Origin: Prorocentrum cordatum
Lineage: Eukaryota; Sar; Dinophyceae; Prorocentrales; Prorocentraceae
Direction of reading: 5' to 3'
Length of the DNA: 64,000 bases
NCBI GenBank assembly: GCA_963575745.1
Contig: CAUYUJ010016282.1
Span: 948,872 to 1,012,871 of the forward strand
The number at the start of each line of letters is the position of its first letter. Within the stretch, counting starts at the first letter, position 1. The position numbers and the translations under genes are program-made. The notes beneath the pieces are model-generated. The model did not search any database, had not been told where the DNA came from, and saw only the letters and a program-made list of their open reading frames with translations. This document shows positions 1-10,090 of this stretch, in pieces.

Positions 1-4
1 GTAG

Positions 5-42
<38 letters not shown>

Positions 43-115
43 CTAGTACTAGTACTAGTACTAGTAGTAGTAGTAGTAGTAGTAATAGTAGTAGTAGTAG
101 TAGTAGTAGTAGAAA

Positions 116-152
<37 letters not shown>

Positions 153-240
153 TGTAGTAGTAGTAGTAGGGGTAGTAGGAGTAGTAATGGTAGTATTAGT
201 TGTACTAGTAGTGATAGTAGAGGTAGCAGTAATAACATTC
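1..240. repeat. (GTA)n trinucleotide microsatellite
   Basis: An almost uninterrupted GTA/TAG trinucleotide array with occasional ACT, AAT and GGG interruptions. It runs off the left edge, so its true length is unknown. Confidence 0.95.
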
Positions 241-1772
241 GTATCAGTGGTTTGAGTCGTAGTCGTAGTCGTCGTAGTGGTCGTTGTAGTCGCCGTTGTC
301 GCGTTTGTGGTGGCGATGGCGACAACATTGTGATGGTGATGCTGCTGGTAATGGTGTTATTGATTATGATGGCGATGCTGGCAATGATGCTGATGCTGCT
401 GTTAACGAGTATGACGGCTATGGTGGCGCAGAACGCGTATTTCACACCACAATACTTGCACCACGTATGTGCCACCTTGTCGTTCACCCGTCCGCGATGC
501 ACAGTTTGGGTGTTTAGCCCGCGATGACAAACATTGTGGTCCATGAAGTTTGTTACTCATCGTTCCAAGCTGCACCTTGGACGACAGGCTACCGCTGTGG
601 CATCAGTGGCGTCGTCTGTCGCTTGTCGTCCAGGCCGTCGTCTGTCGTGGTCGTCGGTAGACGGAGAGGAAGTTCAGCGTGATGAGAAGGCGGATTAAGA
701 GGAGGAGGAGGAGGAGGAGGATGAGAAGGGGCAACGCCACGACGACGAGGAGTAATGAGAGACACGGGCGATGAGTTTGCGAATAACGTGTTCAGCATCG
801 TCGAGCCTTCCTTGCCCATGAAAATAACCACCCATGGTCCAGGGCTGGTCTACCTCAGGACCCTGTTTCCCTTTGCCCTTGGCCCTTCACGATAACGTCG
901 CCAAAAGAAGGAACATGAGGATGGCCAGGAGGACACTGGCCAGGAGGAGGTGGATGAGAGGAGGACCAGAGGGAAGGAGGCTGTCACCCACCAGCTCCAG
1001 TTCATGGTCATCGAACCCCCCGTTTTTCCTCGTCATCCTCAGCCGCTTTTCTCCCCTGATTGTCCGCTCCTCCATCGTCCGTCCCGTGTTCATCCCGTCC
1101 TTATCCTCCTCCACCTCTACCCTTTCCTCCACCCCCTGTCTGTTCCCCTTCTCTCCCTGTCCCTCCCACTCGTCCTTCTGGTCCTCGTTGTCCTGTTCCT
1201 CATCGCCCCCGTCCCCTTTTCCTATCCTCCTCCTCATTTTCGTTTTCTTAAAAGCCTCTCCCCTTTCCAGAGGGAGGCGGAGCAGCATGGCGAAGGGAGA
1301 AACAAGAGGGGGAGGCGGAAAAAGAAGAGGGAAGGAAGGGGGGAGGACTTGGAAGAGGACGGGGAGGAGGAGACTGTTGTAGACGGGGGGTGGGGGGCAG
1401 ATCTCGCCATCTTGCCCTATCCCGTTGCTTGCTGGCCGCCCCGTGCCTGGACCGAGGACCGCGGCACGGGCAAGGAGCAGACCATCACCATCACCGGCTC
1501 GACGACGCTCGACAAGGACGATGCCGACAGGGGGGGCCAGGAAATGGAGGAGGAGGGCGACTCCCCACCTCGCCCATTTCTCCTTCCCCCCTGTCATTCT
1601 TCCTTTTCCCTTGCTCCTCCGCCTTCCGGAAGAGAGGAGGAGGAGGAGGAGGGACAGGGGGGCAGGAGGGGGGGGAGGAGGAGGCAAGGGAAGGAGGATG
1701 CCAGGGCGCGGTGGGAGGATAGGGGTTGGGGAAGGAGGACGAGGAGAAGGAGGACGAGAAAGAGGAGGGCGT
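241..1772. other. Low-complexity stretch, no gene seen
   Basis: This begins with degenerate GTC/GTT and ATG-type triplets and passes into alternating purine-rich and pyrimidine-rich DNA (GGA/TCC slippage products). Frames are open on both strands but consist of Ser, Pro, Arg and Leu runs that mirror one another across frames, as expected from low complexity. I see no domain, signal or splice structure. Confidence 0.6.
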
Positions 1773-1794
1773 TCCGTAGCCATTTTGGCTCATG
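1773..1794 (+). other. Spliced-leader (dinoSL) relic, 21/22 match
   Basis: Starts TCCGTAGCCATTTTGG and ends CTCATG; the canonical 22-nt dinoSL ends CTCAAG, so one base differs. Known biology: SLs are added in trans to dinoflagellate mRNAs, so a genomic copy in front of other sequence marks a reinserted cDNA. The mismatch creates an ATG, but the frame stops soon after and no long ORF follows. A second shorter match, CTCCGTAGCC, lies just downstream near 1821. I found no target-site duplication. Confidence 0.85.
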
Positions 1795-2358
1795 CCATAC
1801 ACCAGCGGATGAACGCTCCGTAGCCCAAAGTCGCTCGGAATGTCTTGCGTCGGCAGCAGAGGGGAGTTCTCTGGCGTGCTCGGAGGTGGCACAGGATGGC
1901 TCGGATGGCACAGGATGGCTCGGAGGTCGCGCCGAGGCGATCGGCGGCCCAGGGAAGGGCTGGCCGACAGTCGGCGAAACGATCGGCTGGCGACCCCGTC
2001 GTGAGGCTCCCAGGAGGCCACGGACGAGGCTTTGTGCGCCGTCGTCGGTGGCGGCGAGGTCGCGCAGAGGCTGCAGGCGATGCCCCCCCCGCGCGGCAGG
2101 CCAAGCTGCTGGGGGGACCACCCCACATGGTCAGAGCGCCTGCGGCGCAACGCCGCCCTCCACGCCGACGCCCGACGCACGGGGCGTGGACACGAGACTG
2201 TTTTTTTAGGGTCGAGCCATGACCTGGGTTAGCGGGTTTGCCCCCCCCGCCCCCCCCCAGGATAACCTAACCTTGCCGGTTGTGCAGGTCCGCGGGAGGG
2301 GGGGGCGCGGGCAAATGCAGGGCTGCCCACAGCGCGAGGGTTAGGTCATCGGCCGGCC
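1795..2358. other. GC-rich stretch downstream of the SL relic, no gene recognised
   Basis: If the SL relic marks a retrocopy, this is where its body would be. Frames are open on both strands, but no recognisable protein is present. It includes a short direct repeat of GGCACAGGATGGCTCGGA near 1889-1925. The retrocopied gene is unidentified. Confidence 0.4.
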
Positions 2359-2359
2359 C

Positions 2360-2459
2360 CCTCCTCCTCCTCCTCCTCCTCCTCCTCCTCCTCCTCCTCC
2401 TCCTCCTCCTCCTCCTCCTCCTCCTCCTCCTCCTCCTCCTCCTCCTCCTCCTCCTCCTC

Positions 2460-2484
<25 letters not shown>
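2360..2484. repeat. (CTC)n microsatellite, about 41 units
   Basis: A pure CTC/GAG array of about 125 bp that gives Leu, Ser or Pro runs on one strand and Glu, Gly or Arg runs on the other. Confidence 0.97.
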
Positions 2485-2491
<7 letters not shown>

Positions 2492-3101
2492 GGGATAACC
2501 CGGGTTCTCGCCGATTCAAAAAAAAGAACGGTCTCCACAGTGGCGCCGGGAGCGAAGCGACCACCCCTAGGCCCGGCGGGGACCCCGACCGGAACCGCGC
2601 ACGGCGCCGGGAGGTGGCGGCGAGGGCGAGGCCGCGGCCGCCCTGGGCGAGCGCGGGGTCTCAGTGCTCCTCGGCCTCCTCGGTGTGGCGGCGCCCGCCT
2701 GGCACCGCAGACGGGTTCGTCGACGAGGACGGGGACGACTCGGCGGCGAGTGAGGGGGGGGGGAATGAGCAGGAGAAGGTCTTCTCGGAAGGCTCGGAGG
2801 TCCCCCGGCCTCTGAGAAGTGTCCTGAGCCTCCCCCGAAGACACAAAAAGCCTCCCAGAAGGCGCGAGGGCTTCCGAGAAGTGCCGCCGCCCTCTGAGAC
2901 GGCCCTCTCCTTCTCACTTCCCCCCCCCCCTCGCCCGCCGCCACAAGGCAGCTGCCTGGAGCGCTCTGGGAGGCGAGCCGACCAGTGGTGCGGCGGCGGC
3001 GCTCCGGGTGCTGCTGCGAACCCCGCGCGGCCCGCGGGCGACCGGGCTCCAACGGCCGCTGCCGCTCGAGGTCTCGTGTGGTTCTGTCAGGAGGGCGGGG
3101 G

Positions 3102-3190
3102 AAGGAGGAGGAGGAGGAGGAGGAGGAGGAGGAGGAGGAGGAGGAGGAGGAGTGGGCGGAGTGGGCGGAGGAGGAGTGGGCGGAGCAGGA
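3102..3190. repeat. (GGA)n plus GGAGTGGGCGGA repeats
   Basis: About 48 bp of pure GGA followed by degenerate GGAGTGGGCGGA units. The flanks (2485-3101 and 3191-3460) are GC-rich with no recognisable gene. Confidence 0.9.
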
Positions 3191-3462
3191 GGACCCGGTG
3201 ATCCGTTGCCCGGGTGGAGTGGGGCATCGTTGGCCCAGTGCCCCAGCGGATGGAGGGCGGGGCCGGGTCCCAGACCGCCTCCCCTGCGGGGCTTCATCCA
3301 GTGGAACGCCACAATGACAAGTGCAGAGGCAGCGATGCGAGTCGGAGTCAGGGCTGATTGACTTCGACGTCCTGCAGGATCACATCTTCGAGGTGGGGTC
3401 CAAAGGCAGATCCTGGCGCTGATCGGGCGCTCGAGGCCGCCCTTTGATGCGAGTCTACGCTT

Positions 3463-3617
3463 AAGTCGGTCCTGTCCCTCTACAGGAGGGATACTCGTAA
3501 GTAGTCAAAAAATTGTCAGGGGACGATTTTTTGACTATTGTTGCGAATTTGGGAGTATTGTTTGACTATTTGTTATGTTTCGTCCAAAGTCCCCCGGGAG
3601 GGGGACAGGCCGGACTT
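3463..3617. mobile_element. Family A MITE, copy A1
   Basis: About 155 bp with terminal inverted repeats. The left end is AAGTCGGTCCTGTCCCTCTA and the right end is its near reverse complement ending GGACAGGCCGGACTT. The AT-rich core contains the TTTTTTGACTATT and TTCGTCC motifs shared with the other A copies. It is non-coding. Confidence 0.8.
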
Positions 3618-3724
3618 CAGCCTACGCCCTGGCAGCGGGGTGCCAGGTCGCAGAGCCGGACGCTCGGCGCCGCGGGGCAGGCTCCACGGCGGGCACCGCG
3701 GGGGCTGCCGCCAGTCTGGTGGCA

Positions 3725-3743
3725 GCCCCCCCCCCCCCCCCCC
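3725..3743. repeat. Poly(C) homopolymer run
   Basis: A run of about 19 C between GGCAGC and AGGGTTT. It is a likely site of length error in assembly. Confidence 0.9.
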
Positions 3744-3959
3744 AGGGTTTGGCTGCGCCAAACCCTGGTCGAGACTCAGTCTTTCAATTCTCCCTGGCGC
3801 TCTCGGCCAGTAACTTAGTCGATCGTGGGGGAGCCAAGACCCGAGGCCTGAGCCCAGGTGGTCTGCTGAGCCTCAGGAGTGAGGACTGAGGCATAGAGGA
3901 TCACGCACAGGACGTGAGGACACGCCCACTCCGTGCCCAGGGGCACATGGAGGATTAGT

Positions 3960-5240
3960 CGATCATGGAGGAGGAGGGAGAGGAGGAGGGTGAAGAGGAG
4001 GAGTAGGAGGAGGGGGAGGATGAGGAGGAGGGGGAGTATGAGGAGGAGGTGGGGGAGGATGAGGAGGATGGGGAGGATGAGGAGGAGGTAGGGGAGGTAT
4101 GAGGAGGAGGTGGATGAGGAGGAGGAGGCGTTGTGAAAGTGTGGCCTGGCTGGCAGCGCGCGGGATCCTGAGCAGGCCTGGTCCCGCCTTGTCTTCGTCC
4201 CTGCGGCCCTCGTGCCGCAGGAGCTCGTGCCGAGCTGCGGCCCCGCGGGGCCGGCATGAGAATGAGAATGTGTGAGGAGGGGGAGGGGATGGGAGGAGGG
4301 AGGAGGTAGGAGGGCGGGGGAAGGAGGAGGAGGAGGAGGAGGAGGAGGAGGGGAGGAGGAGGAGGAGGAGGGGCGGAGGGGGAGGATGAGGAGGAGGAGG
4401 AGGAGGAGGAGGAGGAGGAGGAGGAGGGGGCGGAGGGGGAGGAGGAGGAGGAGGAGGGGGGGAAGGAGGATGGCGGGGAAGGCGGAGGAGGAGGAGGGAG
4501 GAGGAGGAGGAGGAGGAGAGGAGGAGGAGAAGAGGGGGCGGAGGAGGAGGAGGAGCAGGCGGAGGAGGAGGAGGAGGGGGAGGAGGAGAAGGAGGAGAAG
4601 GAGAGGGAGGAGGAGGGAGGAGGAGGAGAGGAGGAGGAGGACGAGGAGGAGGGGGAGGAGGAGGAGGAGGAGGAGGAGGAGGAGGAGGAGGAGGAGGAGG
4701 AGGAGGAGGAAGGAGGAGGAGGAGGAGGAGGAGGAGGAGGAGGAGGGGGAGGGGGAGGAGGAGGAGGAGGAGGAGGAGGAGGAGGAGGAGGAGGAGGAGG
4801 AGGAGGAGGAGGGGGAGGAGGAGGAGGAGCAGGAGGAGCAGGAGGCCGGGGGTTGGAGGAGGAGAAGCAGGAGGAGGAGCAGGAGGAACACGAAGAGAAA
4901 TATGGCGGGGAGAGGACGGAGGATCGAGAGAATGTGAGGGGCGAGGGGAGAGTGGAGGAGGAGTTGTAAGCGGAAGAGGAGGACGGGGAGGGTGGACGGA
5001 CGAGGAGGAGAAGCAGGGCGGAAGATGAGCGTCGAGGGAGGACGAGGAGGAGAAGGCAGAGAACCAGGGACGGCAGGCAGATGCCGAAGAGGACGAGGAG
5101 GAGGGATTTGGTGAAGGAGGAGCAGGAGGGATTGGTTCAACATTGACTTGGCAGATGACCTGCCGTACCCCTGGCTGAAGGGCGCAGGAGGAGGGGGAGG
5201 GACACGAGGAGGAGGAGGCTGAGAAGGAGGAGGAGTCGAC
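3960..5240. repeat. Long GGA polypurine tract
   Basis: Over 1.2 kb in which nearly every base on the + strand is A or G, built from GGA, GGGGGA and GGAT-type units. It is interrupted at 4138-4258 by a unique GC-rich segment (GTGTGGCCTGGC...GGCCGGCATGAG). All long ORFs here are homopolymeric artefacts. From about 5340 to 5930 the + strand switches to being pyrimidine-rich. Confidence 0.9.
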
Positions 5241-5339
5241 AAGGAAGACGTCGACAGGATGGTGAAGGACGCGGAGGCGAACGCCGCGGACGACGAGAAG
5301 CGCAAGGACCGTTGGGGCGGCCGAAAGCGAAGTCGCGGC

Positions 5340-6005
5340 ATACATTTCCCGCCGCCTTCCGTGCCCCCTCCTCTGTCCCGTCCTCCCCCTGTCTCCCCCT
5401 CCTCTCCTAGGTTCGCCCGTTCCCAGTCGACTCCAAGATTTCCGGCCCTTCCGTGTAATTACATATGTTTTGCCCAGGAGTTCAAGCATTGAGTGTTCTT
5501 ATGGTGTCACTCCAGCTCTTGCTCCGCTGTTCGTCCTCGTCCTCCGTCTTCCTTGCCCTGGTTCTCCTCCTGCTCATCCTCCCCTGCATCCTCCACCTCC
5601 TCCAGTGTACGCAGCTCCATGTTTCCTTGTTGCGCATTTCACGATAGGGGTCCTTTTTAGAGTCCCAGGTCCTCTCTCCCTTTCCCCCCCTCCTAGTGTG
5701 TCTATCCTTTCTCCTCTCCCCTGCCCTGTCCGCTCCTCCACTCCGTACAATCCTCTTCTCTCTTCTCGTCTTCTCGTTCCTCCCCATCCACCTGGCTATT
5801 CCTGTCGTCTTTGCCCTTCCCCCCCCTCCTCCTCGATGCCCTCCTCCTGTCCGCCTCTCCACTACCTTTCCTCAGGTTTTCCTCCCGTCCCCCGCTCCCC
5901 GCCCTCTGCTCGAGGCTCTGAGGCGCGAGCCCAGGCATGGCATCCCAGTTGCCACGGCTGAAGCCGGGTCGACATGCCACTGCGTTTCTCGGGGGGTGTT
6001 GTGGA
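5340..6005. repeat. Pyrimidine-rich low-complexity DNA
   Basis: CT-rich sequence (TCCTC, CCTCCTC, TCCCC) complementary in character to the upstream purine tract. No gene is recognised. Confidence 0.7.
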
Positions 6006-6041
6006 GCAGAGAGAGGGAGAGGGAGAGAGAGAGAGAGAGAG
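6006..6041. repeat. (GA)n microsatellite
   Basis: GAGAGGGAGAGGGAGAGAGA followed by further GA units. The sequence from 6042 to about 6420 is unique, non-repetitive DNA in which I see no gene. Confidence 0.9.
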
Positions 6042-6424
6042 TACGCCAGATTTCTGTGTATCTACATGTATATATGCATATGGAGGGGAGGCATTGTGCA
6101 CATGGACACTCGCGCGTAAAGCAGCCCGCGTTAGGTTGCGCGTAAGTGCGCTCTCGTCTGTTCGGTGTGGCGAGTTCGCGGCCTGTGTATGCCACCGCGT
6201 CGCCCCCTCACGTGAGATCCCTTTCTTGTTCCGACCGCTCTGATGCCAAGGGCGCGCCGAGCAGAAGGAGTCAGGGCGTCCGAAGCAGCGTGATTGTTTT
6301 GCGTCCAGTTTCGTGGTCCGGGGCCCTCACGGGTCGATGCGGCTCGAGGAACCCCGCACACAGAGGAGTTGCAGAAGTCAAGCAGAGGCGAAGCGTCTTG
6401 GCTCGCCTACATCGGGGCTGGACA

Positions 6425-6545
6425 GAACCCCCAATAGTGACACGTCGATTAGTGAATTGTCCGTTTTCGGTTCTCGAGAGGGCGCCGTGGCCGTCAGTTT
6501 CCAGGCTTTCGCCCGCCAGATTTGGGCCCGAGAGCGTTGCTTTAG
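6425..6545. mobile_element. Family J element, partial copy J3
   Basis: Shares TGACACGTCGATTA and TTGTCCGTTTTCGGTT plus GCCGTCAGTTT with the complete J copies near 9928 and 27283. The terminal GGTGGATAG-type ends are not clear here, so this is a truncated or diverged copy. Confidence 0.6.
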
Positions 6546-6725
6546 ATGACGTTGCCTTTTACGTTTCACGCAAGTTGTTGAACCGATGCTCAGGTCAACG
6601 CAAGCGTATTTGCGCTGCGTGACACCCTCCTTTTCCAGTCTGTTCGCCTAGCACATGTGTGCTCAGTGGCCTCGGAAAGAAAAGAAGGGGGTTCTGTCCA
6701 TCCCCGACTACAGCCCTACCAAACA

Positions 6726-6876
6726 ATGTTCTAAGAACCTTTTTGTGGTTCCCACGAACTGTTCTTAGACCATTTCTGGCTGGGACTGTCTTGTTTTAAC
6801 ATATCGGGTTGATGTTCTAAGAACACTGCTTTTGTTCTTAGAACATGTTGGGGTTCTACGAACACTTCTTGGCAGG
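6726..6876. repeat. Cluster of GTTCTAAGAAC near-palindromes
   Basis: Five near-identical 11-mers alternate in orientation within 150 bp: GTTCTAAGAAC, GTTCTTAGACC, GTTCTAAGAAC, GTTCTTAGAAC, GTTCTACGAAC. The block can fold back on itself. No gene is associated. Confidence 0.8.
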
Positions 6877-6971
6877 ACTATATGAATGCTGGGACGGTCG
6901 GTCCCTGCTCAACGCACACAGAGGAGGTGCATAAGGCTGCGGTTGTGCTCTGCTCAGGGCGCTTGGATGTC

Positions 6972-7165
6972 TCGGGCCGAACGAAAGGGGGGGATTGGGA
7001 AAGGGGGGGGTCGAAATCCGCTGTATGCAGGTGGTTTCAGCCCCACCGAGGGGCCCATTTCTCGATACGTGGCCGCCTCCAGCGCCGGGAGGCGCCAGGA
7101 AACTCAGCTACGTTAGCTGATTCTCAAACCCCCCCTTTGCTATCCCCCCCTTTCGCCCGGCCCGA
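6972..7165. mobile_element. Family D MITE, copy D1
   Basis: About 194 bp. The left end TCGGGCCGAACGAAAGGGGG is mirrored by CCCCCCTTTCGCCCGGCCCGA. The core carries TGCAGGTGGTTTCAGCCCCA and GCGCCGGGAGGCGCC. The flanks ATGTC and CTGTC look like a diverged 5-bp target duplication. Confidence 0.85.
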
Positions 7166-7301
7166 CTGTCTCCATGCCGTCGGATGCGAGGGGGGCGGGC
7201 CGTGCGGAGGGGGTGCGGGTCCGCGTCGGCCTCGGCTCGACGGGCAGAGCGGGCGTGGGCGGGCGGGATCGGCGAGCTGCACGGGAAGTTCTGCAGACCC
7301 C

Positions 7302-7360
7302 CGCGCGTCGGATCGTCGTCGGCCAAGGTCTGGCGGATCGTCGTCGGCCAAGGTCTGGCG
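7302..7360. repeat. Tandem 25-bp repeat
   Basis: GGATCGTCGTCGGCCAAGGT plus CTGGC occurs at least twice in direct succession, abutting the truncated left side of an E element. Confidence 0.85.
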
Positions 7361-7550
7361 GAAAGAATGGGCACAATACCCAACAGCAGTTCCTGTTCAT
7401 TTTGAACAGGACTCGCCGTCCACGCCGCCGCGGCCTGTGTCCATTCGAGACAGAAGGCCGCCTGCCCAACAGCGGCCGCTGTTGGCTTGGGACAGCATTT
7501 GTTGTTGGGCATTGCTCCCATTCTTTCCGTACCCATTTCGGGCGTCCAAA
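7361..7550 (-). mobile_element. Family E element, reverse copy
   Basis: The reverse complement of the E copy at 12485-12682. It shares the segments around CCCAACAGCAGTTCCTG, GAACAGGACTCGCCGTCC and GCCTGCCCAACAGCGGCCGC, and it ends GGGCGTCCAAA. The other end lacks the TTTGGACGCCC terminus and starts directly at the tandem 25-mer, so it is truncated. Confidence 0.85.
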
Positions 7551-7616
7551 TTCTCAGAGGAGGACAAGGTACACATACCTCTACCCCCCCGCCCGTTTTC
7601 CCGTTTTTCGGCCTGG

Positions 7617-7735
7617 TGCGAGGCCCTCGTCGTCACCGCTGGATTCGCTTCGAAATCCTGGTCAGAGCGCACCCCGGGAGAGGTCTGGGGAGTAGCGGTA
7701 TGGGTACCTTTTGGTCTCCCCAGGTTCGAGAAGGC
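7617..7735. repeat. Family W repeat, copy W1
   Basis: About 120 bp sharing blocks GCGAGGCCCTCGTCG, GGTCAGAGCGCAC, GGAGAGGTC, AGTAGCGGTAT and CTTTTGGTCTCCCCA with 55976-56092. No terminal repeats were found and its function is unknown. Confidence 0.65.
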
Positions 7736-8480
7736 GGCAGACATCCAGAGCCCACTCCGTCGTTGCAGCCACCTTGCGTGCGCGTCCATGCGACTGTCTG
7801 TTTCGCGAGGCTGCCGGGTCGGTGAAGAGGCTGTGTGATTTGCGCGCCATTCCCGTAGCTTCAGTTCTGCAACGCGCCTTTCGGCTGCAGCTCATTCTCA
7901 CAACTGAGCATAACGGTGGGGCTCACGTAATTCAAGGTTATCACGGGCCGAGTGTTTGCTGAGCAAGGGAGCTCAGGGTTGGCGCTTCCGCTACTTCTGA
8001 TTCCTCGATGAACCACCCCCCCTTCTGGTTCCTGAAGGCCAGGAATCCTCTCGCCCAGGTTCCTCAACTAGCCTTGCCGCTTTCCGCTAGTTTGCTATTG
8101 TGTTGAATTGCCCGACTGCAGAGTTTGCTTGCATGCAGCTTAAGAGAATAATGATAAAGATAATGTAGTTGCTGCAGTCTGTTTTGTTTTGTCCGCTCTG
8201 CTTCAGTTCGACCTTAGCCTGTCCAATTGTTGATGCTCTGCTTGTTGAGGCTCAACTGCGTCATCCTGGGGTTTCGGTTAGGTCTCAAGTGCCACTCAGA
8301 CCGAAACACGGAAACGCCAAGAAGGCACACCTCGGCAAACACCCGTCATCCCCTCGGCCTTTTTGTGGCATCCTTTATAGGAGGACTCTTTGGACACCTC
8401 GTGCCGTGTGATGGGTGATCTTCTGGACGCCTTGTGGAAACCTTGTGCATTGCGGAGGCCATTCAAGGCGATACGGATGC

Positions 8481-8682
8481 GTGTTTCGGACCGAGCGAAA
8501 GGGGGGGAGAGAAAGGGGGGGTGTTACGAAATCTGCTGCATGCAGCTGGTTTCGGCCCCACCGAGCGGCCCATTCCTCGATACACAGCCGCCTCCGGCGC
8601 CGGGAGGCGCCTTGAAAATCAGCTACGTGAGCCGATTCTCCCCCCCCTTTGCTATCCCCCCCTTTCGCCCGACCCGAGTGTT
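8481..8682. mobile_element. Family D MITE, copy D2, with 5-bp target duplication
   Basis: The element body is 8486-8677, beginning TCGGACCGAGCGAAAGGGGG and ending CCCTTTCGCCCGACCCGA. A perfect GTGTT lies on both sides (8481-8485 and 8678-8682), which fixes the element ends. The core shares CTGCATGCAGCTGGTTTCGG with D3. Upstream, 7736-8480 holds no recognised gene. Confidence 0.9.
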
Positions 8683-8954
8683 GCAGTTATCGACTGCCAT
8701 CTTGACCCCATGGGGAGGACTTCGCCCGGCAGAATGGGTCAGCCCATGCAGACGACCCGACGCCACGAGGCCAGCGCGCGTAGCACCCAGCTTTCGCCTC
8801 GGCAGGTCTCCCAGATGGCTCAAACATGGCTCCTCAGTCGTCCACGATGGCCTAAGATCTTCTCGTGGGCGGCCCAGATGGCAGGCCGGCAGCTTTGCAC
8901 CATGCTTGCCAGATGCCCGTCCAAGCGCGAGGCAGTTGTTGTGCAAGCCAGCCC

Positions 8955-9100
8955 TAAGTCGGGCCTGTCCCTCTACAGACGGGATCATCGAAAATAGTCA
9001 AAACATAGTCCGGGCATGATATGTTGGCCATTTTTGTATATTTTTGACTATGTGGTATTTTTCGTCCAGAATCCCCCTGTGGGGGGACAGGCCCGACTTA
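8955..9100. mobile_element. Family A MITE, copy A2, TA-flanked
   Basis: The body is 8957-9098 (142 bp), starting AGTCGGGCCTGTCCCTCTAC and ending GGGGACAGGCCCGACT, with TA on both outer sides. This supports TA as the insertion target of the family. Confidence 0.88.
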
Positions 9101-9111
9101 AAGCCAGCCTT

Positions 9112-9261
9112 GAGTCGGGCCTGTCCCTCTACAGGGGAAGATTTACAAATAGCTACAAAGTAGTCTGGGGACTATTTTGGTTTATCATTCTTGAGCATTT
9201 TTAGTGTATGTTTGGGGTATTTGTCGTTCCAAATCGGCCCGTAGGGGGACAGGCCCGACTT
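9112..9261. mobile_element. Family A MITE, copy A3
   Basis: Only 12 bp from A2 in the same orientation. The left end is GAGTCGGGCCTGTCCCTCTA and the right end is GGGGACAGGCCCGACTT. Confidence 0.87.
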
Positions 9262-9263
9262 AA

Positions 9264-9483
9264 CTGTAGGGGGACATAGGGAAACAAAAAGTGGCATAAA
9301 CAAGACTCGGAGCTCCGCGCGGATTTCTTGGATCGGCGCTGGGGCCCCCCGGCGGTTCCTCCGGCGGCGCCGCTGGCGCGCTCCGCGCGCCAGGGAGGGG
9401 GGTCCAGCGCCGATCCGAGAAATCCGCGCAGACCTCCGAGCTTTTATGTTTATGCCACTTTTTGTTCCCCTATCCCCCTACAG
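9264..9483. mobile_element. Family B palindromic element, copy B1
   Basis: A roughly 220-bp foldback with arms of about 100 bp. CTGTAGGGGGACATAGGG and AACAAAAAGTGGCATAAACA on the left are mirrored on the right by TGTTTATGCCACTTTTTGTT and CCCTATCCCCCTACAG. The inner arms carry CTCGGAGCTCCGCGCGGATT with its complement, and the loop is GGCGGCGCC-rich. Non-coding. Confidence 0.9.
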
Positions 9484-9600
9484 TTAAGTCGGACCTGTCC
9501 CCCTACAGTTAAGTCGGGCCTGTCTCCCTACAGTTACGCCGAGCTTTTATGCTTATGTCACTTGTTGTTCCCCTAGAACAGGCCCGACTTCAAGCCAGCC
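9484..9600. mobile_element. Degenerate A/B fragments
   Basis: Contains AAGTCGGACCTGTCCCCCTA, AAGTCGGGCCTGTCTCCCTA, a B-like CCGAGCTTTTATGCTTATG end and ACAGGCCCGACTT. This looks like a decayed pile of A and B ends. Confidence 0.65.
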
Positions 9601-9751
9601 CTGGCGCCACTGCTCGACCCCGCCCGCGTGGGCCACGGCCTGGCGAGGCCCCCGCCCTTCTCCGCGTGCCCTCGGCCCCGTCCGGACTGCCCCCGCCAGC
9701 AGGCTTTTGCGTCGGGCCTGCCCCGCTACAGTGGGGGGTGGACAGGCGCAG

Positions 9752-9835
9752 AAGGGATAGGCGTAGGGGATAGGCATAGGGGGGATATAGGCATAGGGGG
9801 GATATAGGCATAGGGGGGGGGATAGGCATGGGAGC
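9752..9835. repeat. Tandem GGATATAGGCATAGGGG repeat
   Basis: Five or more units of GGATA(TA)GGC(G/A)TAGGGG with variable G length. Confidence 0.9.
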
Positions 9836-9927
9836 GCGTTCAATGGATTCGGGCCTGGGGAGCACGAGTCTGTCAGTTTTCAAGGATTCCGGCATCGGGA
9901 GCGCGAACCTGGCGTAATTTACTCGGA

Positions 9928-10087
9928 GGTGGATAGACCTCCTACCCTGACACGTCGATTAAGGACTTGGCCGTTTTCGGTTCGCGAGAGGGCGTCGCGG
10001 CCGTCATTTTTGCGGGTCCATGTCCGTCGTTCTCGGTCCCAGGCCGTTTTCACGAAGGGTAGGTTTACTAGAGGGAGGCTTGTCCAC
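9928..10087. mobile_element. Family J MITE, copy J1
   Basis: About 160 bp with inverted ends GGTGGATAGACCTCC and GGAGGCTTGTCCACC. The interior has TGACACGTCGATTAAGGACT and GGCCGTTTTCGGTTCGCGAG. Confidence 0.8.
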
Positions 10088-10090
10088 CGC

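Noticed and set aside
1773-1794. Active SL RNA gene
   Set aside because: No Sm-binding site or splice donor follows the 22-mer, and no tandem SL or 5S array is present.
950-2209. 419-codon + ORF near the left end
   Set aside because: Composed of Pro, Arg, Ser and Gly blocks from CT/GA low complexity, and it crosses the SL relic without regard to it.
3815-5489. Long minus-strand ORFs of about 500 codons
   Set aside because: They are translations of the GGA/CTC tract (Leu, Ser or Pro homopolymers) and start or stop only where the microsatellite ends.
9264-9483. Repeated hairpins considered as a CRISPR-like array
   Set aside because: The units are palindromic, about 200 bp, dispersed and without regular spacers; no cas-like gene is present.
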